Shown here piece after piece: positions 13,313 to 20,489 of a DNA stretch of 23,491 nt. The position numbers and the translations under genes were made by a program. Numbering within the stretch: the first letter of the stretch is position 1; each line of letters opens with the position of its first letter. A model generated the notes under the pieces. That model saw only the letters and a list, made by a program, of their open reading frames with translations. It searched no databases and was not told the origin of the DNA. The stretch is from Methanosarcinales archaeon (lineage in GTDB: Archaea > Halobacteriota > Methanosarcinia > Methanosarcinales > Methanocomedenaceae). The DNA lies in contig JAGLRT010000120.1 in NCBI GenBank assembly GCA_023136155.1, positions 1-23,491 of the forward strand. The letters are read 5' to 3'.

Positions 13313-15547
13313 TTATTTTGATTTCTTAGACGCCTGGTCTGCAAACACATTCAAAAGGTTCATAAGCTTCTCGTACTGGGCAGTTTCTATATGGGAATAC
13401 CGTATGGGTTTTTTATGGGACCGAGTTTCCTTCTTTAGAGTATTGAACAGGGCTTTGGAACGCCCGATAAGTTTCGCATCAGTAGTGCCTTCAATCAGCA
13501 TGATACCGCTTGCTCCGTTCTCCAGAACATTGTTAGCCAACCCGGCATTGACAATATGGATACTTGGTACCTGTACGAACCTGATGAGGGACGAGTATTC
13601 CTTCCGGTTCACGCCTGCCTGGTCCGCAGCCGCATATGCAGCCTGGTCAATGAATACAATAACACCCGGACCAGCCGCAAGTATGCCTTCAACCTGGGAT
13701 TTAAGCTGGTTATACCGGTAATTCTGTATCTCAATTGCACCTGACTGACAAATTGCCGCACATATGCCGCACCCTGTACATGAAAGAGCTTCCAGTACAG
13801 GTATGCCATCACCGGATAATGCATCGTATGGACATTCAATGATACAAGTACCACATTGCTGGCAGGCACCTGATATCACTGGTTTTTCAGGGGAAATGCT
13901 AATCTCTCCTTTGCCCAGGAACTGCCCCACTTTATGGGCAGCGCTGATACCTTCGGTCACTGAATCATGAATGTCCTTAGGACCCACCGCACAGCCTGCA
14001 ACATACACGCTGGGATTCAGGGAACTGACAGGGTCGATCTTCACATGCTTCTCTTCGATAAATCCGTCATCTCCCTGTGGGATGTTCAACATCCTGCCCA
14101 ACTGGTCTGCTCCTTCGGCGGCCTCCAGTGAAGGGCACAGCACCACCATGTCAAAAATGTCTGACTCCTTTGACTGCAACAGTGTATCCTCATAGTTCAG
14201 CGTAAGTCCATCATCAGTAGGATCTATCCTGGCTACCCTTCCCCTTATGAAATGAACACCCTTCTCCTGCGTGTGCTCATACATCTCTTCCATCCGTCGT
14301 CCTGCCGAACGCATATCGATATAAAATATGGTAACATCTGCGTCCTTGTTCATCTTCTTGACAAGTTGTGCCTGTTTTTGTCCATACAGACAGCACACCT
14401 TGCTGCAATGTTTGTTGTAATTGTTAAAGTCCCGGCTGCCCACACACATGATAAAAGCCACTTTTTCTGGCATGTTGCCATCAGATTTAGCAAGACGCAT
14501 CCCGGTCTTACTTTTAGCAGACAGCATATTCTCAAACTCGATGGCAGTGATCACGTCCGGGTGCCAGTAGTTATATTCCTCTATCCTGGCCGGGTCAAAT
14601 GGTTTAAAGCCAGTGGCTATGACCACACTTCCTACATTAACATCAATATCCTGCCCCTCGTCATCCGGATTTATGGCATCAGCAGGGCAGGCTTTAATAC
14701 AGGCTTTACAGTCGATACATTTCTCCATATCAAGGATATATGCCTGGGGAATAGCCTGGGCAAAGGGCAGATATATGGCATTTTTGTTGCATTTTGCAGC
14801 ACACCGACCACATGAAGTGCACTGTTCTATATCCACATATCTGGGTTTTTGCCTTAGCGTGATATTGTAATCTCCCACATTTCCTTCCACGCCCACAACT
14901 TCAGTAGAAGTTAGCATGGTAATGTTCGGGTGGATATGTACAGCCACCATCTTGGGTGTCAGAATGCATTGCGAACAATCAAAGGTCGGGAATGTCTTGG
15001 ACAACCCTATCATGTGACCGCCAATAAAAGGCTCCTTTTCAACCAGGACCACTTCATGGTCATCTGCCAGTTCCAGGGCGGTAGTGATACCGGCAATACC
15101 TCCCCCCACAACCAGTACCTTGTCAATAAGGTCCTTTTTTATCGCATCCAGAGGTTCCAGTTTATCCAATCGGTTCACAGCACCCAGCATCAACCCCCTG
15201 GCTTTACGGGTTGCTTCTACTTCTTCCGGATGTACCCAACTGCACTGTTCCCTGACATTTGTTATCTCAAGCATCAAAGGGTTTAGACCGGCCTTCGCAG
15301 CCATGGACCTGAAAGTATCAAGATGCAATTTAGGCGAACATGAACCAATAGCCACCTTATCCACTTTACCATCCAATATATCCTGTTTTATCTGTCCCTG
15401 TCCGGCACTACTGCATAAGTAGTCCTGGATATTGACCACAGATACACCCGATAATGCCGCTACTTCGTCAGCAATGGACCGGACATCCACCACGTCACCG
15501 ATATTGCCGCCGCACCTGCACAAATACACACCTGTTTTTGCGCTCAT
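13313..15547 (-). CDS. hdrA: HdrA with C-terminal MvhD-like domain lacking cysteines
   Basis: A 744-residue FAD/iron-sulfur hub of heterodisulfide reductase, the candidate site of electron bifurcation. Its order is: N-terminal domain with C10-R-C12; FAD-binding V-V-G-G-G-I-A-G (146-153); F-D-C-S-Q-C-I-L-T-P-K-M (189-200), a hallmark of HdrA; inserted ferredoxins C243/246/249/253 and C277/280/283/287; and C-terminal ferredoxins C562/565/568/572 and C590/593/596/600. Residues 628-740 continue as an MvhD-like domain (A-A-D-Q-A-G-V-N-R-K-E-Y...). The cysteines that bind the MvhD [2Fe-2S] cluster are replaced there, so it probably no longer transfers electrons directly. It overlaps hdrB by four bases and ends the hdrCBA operon. 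Confidence 0.93.
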   Translation of the reverse strand: MSAKTGVYLCRCGGNIGDVVDVRSIADEVAALSGVSVVNIQDYLCSSAGQGQIKQDILDGKVDKVAIGSCSPKLHLDTFRSMAAKAGLNPLMLEITNVREQCSWVHPEEVEATRKARGLMLGAVNRLDKLEPLDAIKKDLIDKVLVVGGGIAGITTALELADDHEVVLVEKEPFIGGHMIGLSKTFPTFDCSQCILTPKMVAVHIHPNITMLTSTEVVGVEGNVGDYNITLRQKPRYVDIEQCTSCGRCAAKCNKNAIYLPFAQAIPQAYILDMEKCIDCKACIKACPADAINPDDEGQDIDVNVGSVVIATGFKPFDPARIEEYNYWHPDVITAIEFENMLSAKSKTGMRLAKSDGNMPEKVAFIMCVGSRDFNNYNKHCSKVCCLYGQKQAQLVKKMNKDADVTIFYIDMRSAGRRMEEMYEHTQEKGVHFIRGRVARIDPTDDGLTLNYEDTLLQSKESDIFDMVVLCPSLEAAEGADQLGRMLNIPQGDDGFIEEKHVKIDPVSSLNPSVYVAGCAVGPKDIHDSVTEGISAAHKVGQFLGKGEISISPEKPVISGACQQCGTCIIECPYDALSGDGIPVLEALSCTGCGICAAICQSGAIEIQNYRYNQLKSQVEGILAAGPGVIVFIDQAAYAAADQAGVNRKEYSSLIRFVQVPSIHIVNAGLANNVLENGASGIMLIEGTTDAKLIGRSKALFNTLKKETRSHKKPIRYSHIETAQYEKLMNLLNVFADQASKKSK

Positions 15548-16425
15548 ACATTCGCCTCCAATATATTTCCGGCTTTAATGAAATTCATGTCAAGACCGAT
15601 ATCATCAGGTGAATAACCCATTGCCAGTGCCAATAACTGTGAAAAGTGCAGTACAGGAATGGCATATTCATTGCCGTTTTTTTCTTTTACCTCGATCTGT
15701 CCTAAGTCCAGCTGCAAATGGCAGAATGGACATGCGTTCACAATCACATCAGCACCAGCTTCTGCAATTTTCCTGAATTTATGTTCAGCCATATCCAGTG
15801 ACTTGTCAAGCAAAGCCGAACGCACCCCGCCACCGGCACCACAGCACCCCATCTTATCAGTATAATCTATACTTGTAGCGCCTGTTGCTTCCACAAGTTC
15901 ATCAAAAAATGTGGGTTTTTCCACAGAACCAAAACCCCTCTCCTTTAATGGTTTGATCAAATGACATCCATAATGAACTGCTACTTTCAAGTCCAGGTGC
16001 TGCTTCACTTTATCCTTGACTCCTTCAACTCCCAATTCCTTGTAAAAAAACTCCACGATATGCCTTACATCTGAAGTCCCTTTGAATTCCATTTCAATGC
16101 CCTCAAGGTGCTTGTTGGTTGCTTTTGCCAGTTTTGGGTTATTCTTCATTTCATGGTTTGCATCACTTAACGAGCCGTAGCAACCATTGCATATGGTGAG
16201 TACATCCCGATCCATTACTTCCGATAACGCGATATTCCTGGTTGCAAGTGCCAGCCATGAGGCCTTGTCAAAACTCCTGAACACTCCCGGAGCCGGGCAG
16301 CAGGATGCACCATTCAGGTCAGACCAGTCGATACCCAGCCTATCCAGCACAAGCTTGGTAGCCTTTTCAATGCCCGGATATCGATTGGGCACAATGCATC
16401 CTAAAAAGATGGATATGTTTTTCAT
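15544..16425 (-). CDS. hdrB: Heterodisulfide reductase subunit B
   Basis: A 293-residue catalytic subunit with both CCG cysteine sets: C10, C42-C43, C79, C82, and a second set in H-Y-G-C-H...M-G-C-C-G-A-G-G-G...N-A-C-P-F-C. These hold the two noncubane [4Fe-4S] clusters that reduce CoM-S-S-CoB to the two thiols. Length and spacing match soluble HdrABC-type HdrB proteins rather than membrane HdrDE. The C-C-G-A-G-G-G run fits known HdrB, whereas the fusion paralogue has C-C-G-N-D-L. ATGA overlaps at both ends (16425-16422 with hdrC, 15547-15544 with hdrA) show tight coupling, so subunits are probably made in equal amounts. Confidence 0.93.
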   Translation of the reverse strand: MKNISIFLGCIVPNRYPGIEKATKLVLDRLGIDWSDLNGASCCPAPGVFRSFDKASWLALATRNIALSEVMDRDVLTICNGCYGSLSDANHEMKNNPKLAKATNKHLEGIEMEFKGTSDVRHIVEFFYKELGVEGVKDKVKQHLDLKVAVHYGCHLIKPLKERGFGSVEKPTFFDELVEATGATSIDYTDKMGCCGAGGGVRSALLDKSLDMAEHKFRKIAEAGADVIVNACPFCHLQLDLGQIEVKEKNGNEYAIPVLHFSQLLALAMGYSPDDIGLDMNFIKAGNILEANV

Positions 16426-16910
16426 TTTGAGTCCTCCTCAGCTATGAGTTCCACAAATCCAGTGGATTCAAGCAATTTCTTCACCTGTTCCAGAGCTTCA
16501 GGAAATTTGTGCACATTCGCGGGTAACTTGTCCATACCGAGCTGTTGCCTTTGTGTCATCGAATTATCATTAATAGGAACGGCGTGTCCCTTGGAGATAA
16601 CAAACCGGGCGACCTTGCGGTGTGAGGGCAGCATCATGCCATTTCGAACTGCTTCGGTCCTTAAACCCAGGATGGCATCCACTATTTGGATGCCACGAGG
16701 GCAGCGTTCCTGACAGGTATAGCATGTGGTGCACATCCACAGGTCATCATCATTTAACACATCCTTGTCCCTACGGGCCGATTGTACAATACGACGGGTA
16801 TTCAGACTTGTGTAAGTACCAGAGGGACAACCGCCCGTGCAAGTACCACACTGCATACAGGTCTGTATGCTAAATCCCATATCTTCTAAAAGCTGTGAAG
16901 GTTTGGTCAT
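16422..16910 (-). CDS. hdrC: Heterodisulfide reductase subunit C
   Basis: A 162-residue subunit carrying two [4Fe-4S] clusters that relay electrons from HdrA to HdrB. The ligand sets are C18, C21, C24, C28-P and C60, C63, C66, C70-P. The second half (Y-T-C-Q-E-R-C-P-R-G-I-Q-I-V-D-A-I-L-G-L-R) is the standard HdrC helix. The remainder has no further cysteines. It is the first gene of hdrCBA. A TATA box at 16940-16951 and a GGTGA site 5 bases from the ATG support the start, with a leader of only about ten bases. Confidence 0.92.
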   Translation of the reverse strand: MTKPSQLLEDMGFSIQTCMQCGTCTGGCPSGTYTSLNTRRIVQSARRDKDVLNDDDLWMCTTCYTCQERCPRGIQIVDAILGLRTEAVRNGMMLPSHRKVARFVISKGHAVPINDNSMTQRQQLGMDKLPANVHKFPEALEQVKKLLESTGFVELIAEEDSK

Positions 16911-16939
16911 AGTTTCACCAATTTAATCCATAGGGGTTG

Positions 16940-16951
16940 ATTTATATAATA
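16940..16951 (-). promoter_or_regulatory. TATA box of hdrCBA operon
   Basis: A minus-strand TATATTATATAA, about 35 bases before the hdrC ATG, implies a transcription start near 16920. The surrounding region (16952-17213) has no gene I can support; one 44-codon plus-strand frame (17065-17199) has no recognisable product. Confidence 0.55.
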
Positions 16952-17214
16952 TACAGTAGGCCAGGGCTCTCCTATTGTATGTCACTAGTATTATAGATTG
17001 AGGTCAGGAAAAAAAAGAAATTTTATTACATTAATGATAGATTAGATGACCAGGGAAGAGAATTATGCAGGAGACAATGAGTAATCACTGCCTTATGCAG
17101 ATTCACCAAATATGTAAAGGGACAAATATATTTTTGGCAACCTTATGGCTTACCTGCATCTCAACCCCGGGCAAATGTACCTGTATACTACAATCGTAAA
17201 AATAGTATGCAGAC

Positions 17215-17307
17215 GTCACAATCCCGGTATTCATACTGCCCTATCGGGCAATGACCTGTAATCCAGGTCAGTGTCCTATCGGGTGATAGCTACTCGGGAT
17301 TGATGAC
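17215..17307. other. Cloverleaf-like structured element, possible ncRNA
   Basis: A long outer stem closes a set of small hairpins. GTCA-CAATCCCG (17215-17226) pairs with CGGGATTG-a-TGAC (17295-17307), giving 12 bp with a single bulged base. Inside are three perfect hairpins: TGCCC-TATC-GGGCA (17237-17250), TGACCTG-TAATC-CAGGTCA (17252-17270) and CTATC-GGGT-GATAG (17276-17289). The overall shape mimics a tRNA, but loop sizes are wrong and no T-loop consensus is present, so it is not a tRNA. On the plus strand six T's follow at 17322-17327, and an AAATATATTTTT box lies at 17124-17135, compatible with an independent RNA of about 170 bases. On the minus strand it sits in the glnA 3' region, followed by five T's near 17197-17201. 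The strand is undecided. Confidence 0.6.
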
Positions 17308-17331
17308 ATTGAAGGTTTGAGTTTTTTCTCC

Positions 17332-18654
17332 TTACAGAACACTCAGGTATTTATCCACCTCATATGGAGTTACCTGTATCCTGTAATCATCCCATTCCCT
17401 GTTCTTAATCTCGATGAATCTGTCAAAGATATGGTCACCCAGAGCCTTGCGAACGAGTTCGCTCTGCTCTGTAGCATCGATAGCTTCTTTCAGGTTGGAT
17501 GGAAGTGATTTGATACCGGCACTCTTCATTTCAGTCTTGCTCATTGCAAAGATGTTCTTCTCTACCGGGTCTTCAAGTTCATATCCTTTCTCGATACCCT
17601 CAAGACCAGCAGCCAGCATTACAGAGAATGCCAGGTACGGGTTGCATGCAGGGTCCGGACAGCGCAGTTCCATCCTTGTTGCCAGTTCCTTACCTGGTTT
17701 GTACATTGGTACTCTTACAAGGGCGCTGCGGTTCCGGTTTGCCCACGCCACATAGACCGGAGCCTCATATCCAGGCACCAGGCGCTTGTAGCTGTTCACG
17801 GTCTGGGCCAGTACGGAACACATTTCATTAGCGTATTTCAGGATGCCTGCAATATAGCCTTGACCGATTTTTGAGATATTGTACTTCTCATTTGCATCAT
17901 AGAATGCATTGGAACTTCCCTTGAAAAGGCTCTGATGTATGTGCATACCACTACCATTCTCACCAAAGATGGGCTTGGGCATGAATGTAGCATACAGGCC
18001 TTCCTTTTGTGCGACTTCCTTGACAACCAGCCTGTAGGTCATGGTATCATCTGCCATCTTCAATGCTTCATTGTACCTGAGGTCGATCTCGTGCTGGCTA
18101 GGTGCTACTTCATGGTGGCTGTACTCGACTTTGATGCCCATGTTCTCAAGTGCAAACACTGTCTCCCTGCGCAGGTCAGTAGCAAGGTCAAGAGGTGTCA
18201 GGTCGAAGTAACCGCCTTTGTCGATTACCTCAGTTTTGTCACAGGATTTGAAATAGAAATATTCCAGTTCAGGACCTACATATAAAGTATATCCTTTATC
18301 AGCAGCATGCTTCAGGTTTCGTTTGAGCACATACCTGGGGTCGCCTTCAAAGGGACTGCCATCCGGGTTTAAGACATCCACGAACATCCTTGCAGTGGCT
18401 CTTTCCTGTGGTCTCCATGGCAATATCTGGAAAGTGGAGGGGTCAGGCATAGCGACCATGTCACTCTCTTCGATATCCCGGTATCCCTCAATAGAAGAAC
18501 CGTCAAATCCCATGCCTTCATCCATGGCTAGTTCTAATTCCTCTTTGGTTATAGCAAAGCTCTTCATGGTCCCCAGAATATCTGTGAACCACAATCGGAT
18601 GAACTTTACATCATTTTCTTCAACAGCTTTCAGAACGTTATCTTTTGTTTGCAT
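17332..18654 (-). CDS. glnA: Glutamine synthetase, type I
   Basis: A 440-residue glutamine synthetase, which makes glutamine from glutamate, ammonia and ATP; its product feeds the glutamate synthase set downstream. The beta-grasp N-terminus contains G-F-D-G-S-S-I-E-G. The catalytic domain has G-P-E-L-E-Y-F, S-H-H-E-V-A-P-S-Q-H-E-I, G-E-N-G-S-G-M-H-I-H-Q-S-L (metal and ammonium sites) and N-R-S-A-L-V-R-V-P (ATP and glutamate). The length fits the GSI-alpha class, which is usually feedback-inhibited rather than adenylylated. GAGGT is 7-8 bases before the ATG. The promoter region shows no GGAA-N6-TTCC palindrome, so control by the methanogen repressor NrpR is not evident. Confidence 0.96.
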   Translation of the reverse strand: MQTKDNVLKAVEENDVKFIRLWFTDILGTMKSFAITKEELELAMDEGMGFDGSSIEGYRDIEESDMVAMPDPSTFQILPWRPQERATARMFVDVLNPDGSPFEGDPRYVLKRNLKHAADKGYTLYVGPELEYFYFKSCDKTEVIDKGGYFDLTPLDLATDLRRETVFALENMGIKVEYSHHEVAPSQHEIDLRYNEALKMADDTMTYRLVVKEVAQKEGLYATFMPKPIFGENGSGMHIHQSLFKGSSNAFYDANEKYNISKIGQGYIAGILKYANEMCSVLAQTVNSYKRLVPGYEAPVYVAWANRNRSALVRVPMYKPGKELATRMELRCPDPACNPYLAFSVMLAAGLEGIEKGYELEDPVEKNIFAMSKTEMKSAGIKSLPSNLKEAIDATEQSELVRKALGDHIFDRFIEIKNREWDDYRIQVTPYEVDKYLSVL

Positions 18655-18704
18655 TTCATAACCTCGTGCGTTGTAGGTATACTATGGCACAGTTCCTATT
18701 TTAT

Positions 18705-18714
18705 GATATATAAA
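18705..18714 (-). promoter_or_regulatory. TATA box of glnA
   Basis: A minus-strand TTTATATATC, 51-60 bases before the glnA ATG, gives a predicted start near 18684 and a leader of about 30 bases with the GAGGT site. The divergent ywbE promoter (CTTAAATA at about 18759-18766) is about 50 bases away. Confidence 0.5.
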
Positions 18715-18788
18715 CTAATCCATAGATCCGACTTATGTGCAGTCCCGAAAATGTATATGCTTAAATAACCATAAACCCACATTCCACC

Positions 18789-18998
18789 ATGAACGAAGGC
18801 AATACCAGAAAAAACATCAAACCAGGATTAAGTGTGAGAATTGTGCTAAAACAAGACCAGAGGAACGGAAAAATAACCAAAGGTATTGTAAAGAGAATCC
18901 TGACCAACTCTTCCAGTCATCCACATGGAATAAAGGTTCAATTAGAAGATGGTCAGGTAGGAAGAGTAAAGGAAATCCACACAACAGTTGTAGAATAA
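18789..18998 (+). CDS. ywbE: YwbE family protein
   Basis: A 69-residue protein matching the small YwbE family (DUF2196) of bacteria and archaea over nearly its whole length: R-K-N-I-K-P-G-L-S-V, I-V-L-K-Q-D-Q-R-N-G-K, G-I-V-K-R-I-L-T-N-S, H-P-H-G-I-K-V and L-E-D-G-Q-V-G-R-V. The fold is expected to be a small beta barrel; the biochemical role is unknown. CTTAAATA lies about 25 bases before the ATG and there is no ribosome site, so the message is probably leaderless. It is divergent from glnA and convergent with the GTPase gene, 14 bases apart. Confidence 0.9.
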   Translation: MNEGNTRKNIKPGLSVRIVLKQDQRNGKITKGIVKRILTNSSSHPHGIKVQLEDGQVGRVKEIHTTVVE

Positions 18999-19012
18999 GC
19001 TGCTTAAACCGA

Positions 19013-19777
19013 CTAAATGATTAGCCGCCCTTTTTGCCAGTCATTAATTATCATGACTGCAGCCCTGTTCTCATCAACCTCACCCTTCTTTTTCAAAAAG
19101 TTCCGCTGCTTGCCAATCAGTTCAAGCACCTCATAAGAATTCTCTCCCTCTATCATGACATGATAAAAAGATTCCAGGGATGTTTTATTTTCATCGCTTA
19201 ATTTTTCAATTATTTTCAAAGCAACACCGATTGGGTCCTGCAGGTGAGTTGAATCTTTTACTGCAAGCAGTCCCTGAATAGTCTCGTCATTTTCGTCAAA
19301 AGGAATCACCCCTGGAGTATCAATGAACTTGATACGGGAACCTGCTTTAATATGCTGCACGCCCTTTGTATGTCCGGATATTGAGGATGTACCGGCACTG
19401 TGTTTCCCTGTCACGGCATTGACCACCGATGACTTGCCTGTGTTGGGATATCCAAGGGAACCCACCAGTATTTCGCGCCCTCTTATGTTGGCGGTTTCAA
19501 GTATCTTGTGCCGCAACATTGTTGTCCCGAACCTGTCCTTACTGGACACAAAGACCGTGGGTGCAATTTTTGACAGCCGGGTTTTGGTTTTCTCAAGTTT
19601 TTCCTTTGATACAAGGTCGCATTTGTTAAGGACAATAATGAACGGCTTTTTTGCACGAGCTATATCACGCTCAACCTCGCTGTTTCGTGTCTCATCGGGA
19701 AACCGGGCATCTACAACTTCAAGAAGGACATCAGATTGTTTTATTACAACTTTTACTATCCTCTTGTAACTTGCCAT
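19013..19777 (-). CDS. Circularly permuted GTPase (YlqF/YawG-type)
   Basis: A 254-residue GTPase with the permuted motif order G4-G5-G1-G2-G3. N51-K-C-D54 (G4) comes first, S-S-K near 78-80 (G5), then the P-loop G109-Y-P-N-T-G-K-S-S117 (G1), a Thr-rich switch (S-G-H-T-K-G near 134-139) and D153-T-P-G156 (G3). The N-terminal V-V-D-A-R-F-P is typical. Family members assist ribosome assembly, usually of the large subunit; archaeal members are less studied. The C-terminal region (G-E-N-S-Y-E-V-L-E-L-I-G-K-Q-R-N-F-L-K-K-K-G-E) matches the YlqF-type helical domain. It is complete and appears to be transcribed alone. Confidence 0.9.
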   Translation of the reverse strand: MASYKRIVKVVIKQSDVLLEVVDARFPDETRNSEVERDIARAKKPFIIVLNKCDLVSKEKLEKTKTRLSKIAPTVFVSSKDRFGTTMLRHKILETANIRGREILVGSLGYPNTGKSSVVNAVTGKHSAGTSSISGHTKGVQHIKAGSRIKFIDTPGVIPFDENDETIQGLLAVKDSTHLQDPIGVALKIIEKLSDENKTSLESFYHVMIEGENSYEVLELIGKQRNFLKKKGEVDENRAAVMIINDWQKGRLII

Positions 19778-19872
19778 GCTGTGTTGTATGGTACAGGAGG
19801 ATATAAGGATGTATCGTGAGATGGGATGTTTGATGTAAAACTACCTGTTAATCGGTGCTAACGACATCAAAT

Positions 19873-19919
19873 AAAAAAAGACAATATGCGCCGGTAAAAC
19901 CACACAATACCGGCGCATA
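19873..19919 (-). terminator. Strong hairpin terminator of cdc48-hsp20 operon
   Basis: TATGCGCCGGTA (19885-19896) and TACCGGCGCATA (19908-19919) form a perfect 12-bp stem with an 11-base loop. On the minus strand it begins 14 bases after the hsp20 stop and is followed by TTGTC then seven T's (19879-19873). This resembles a bacterial intrinsic terminator; archaeal RNA polymerase also stops at oligo-T. The predicted end is near 19873. Confidence 0.85.
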
Positions 19920-19932
19920 AATGTATCAAGGC

Positions 19933-20457
19933 TTAACTTACCTTAATAGAACGTTTATCAGACTTATCATACTGGAAAATCACTTCCAGCACACCATTTT
20001 TATAAGTGGCTTCTGCCGAATCAGGCAACACCTTGGCAGGCAGTTCCACATGTTCGGAATACTTCCTGTCCTCGGTTAGTGCCCTGATATCCAGCATAGT
20101 CCCATTGGAATCAAGGGTAATGTCTTTCTTGGAAACACCTGGCATCTCAACCACCACATGAAGTGAGTCCTCAGCCTCTATGATATCAATTAGGGGCTTC
20201 CTCATGCCCCCCTCAATTTGCTGGGAGTAGGCTGCCAACTCATCTGGCAATCCGGTATCAGAAAATGGATCCACATTCCCGAATTCCCTGATCTCGGGGG
20301 GACCGTCACCTTTCTGGGTCATGGAAAAGCCCCATACCATGGGTTCACCACTTGCACCTTCACCCGCTTCAAGCCTTGAATTCAACATGTTGCCAAGCAT
20401 CTCGTCAATCTCTTCGAACATGTCTTCAAACACGTCCCTTCTTCGTCTGTCCCTCAT
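19933..20457 (-). CDS. Hsp20/alpha-crystallin small heat-shock protein
   Basis: A 174-residue ATP-independent holdase. The variable N-terminus is rich in Arg, Met and acidic residues (R-D-R-R-R-R-D-V-F-E-D-M-F). The alpha-crystallin domain starts near residue 87 (P-L-I-D-I-I-E-A-E-D-S-L-H-V-V-V-E-M-P-G-V) and contains L-P-A-K-V and the signature Y-K-N-G-V-L-E-V near 153-160. The C-terminal tail ends I-K-V-S and lacks a clear I-x-I/V motif apart from this, so the assembly may be small. It lies 32 bases after the Cdc48 stop on the same strand and shares the terminator, so the two are probably one stress operon: Hsp20 holds unfolded clients and Cdc48 extracts or unfolds them. Confidence 0.92.
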   Translation of the reverse strand: MRDRRRRDVFEDMFEEIDEMLGNMLNSRLEAGEGASGEPMVWGFSMTQKGDGPPEIREFGNVDPFSDTGLPDELAAYSQQIEGGMRKPLIDIIEAEDSLHVVVEMPGVSKKDITLDSNGTMLDIRALTEDRKYSEHVELPAKVLPDSAEATYKNGVLEVIFQYDKSDKRSIKVS

Positions 20458-20489
20458 AATTATTCACCTCATTAATTTAATCTGTATTT

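Noticed and set aside
17065..17199. 44-codon plus-strand frame before the structured element
   Set aside because: Cys- and Thr-rich with no family pattern; a GGAAGAG precedes it, but nothing else supports translation.
17220..17301. tRNA gene, because the region folds into a cloverleaf
   Set aside because: Loops of the arms are 4-5 bases instead of 7-8, the T-loop and D-loop consensus are absent and no proper anticodon loop can be drawn on either strand.
18655..18788. NrpR nitrogen-repressor operator (GGAA-N6-TTCC) before glnA
   Set aside because: I searched the glnA upstream region by eye on both strands and found no such palindrome.
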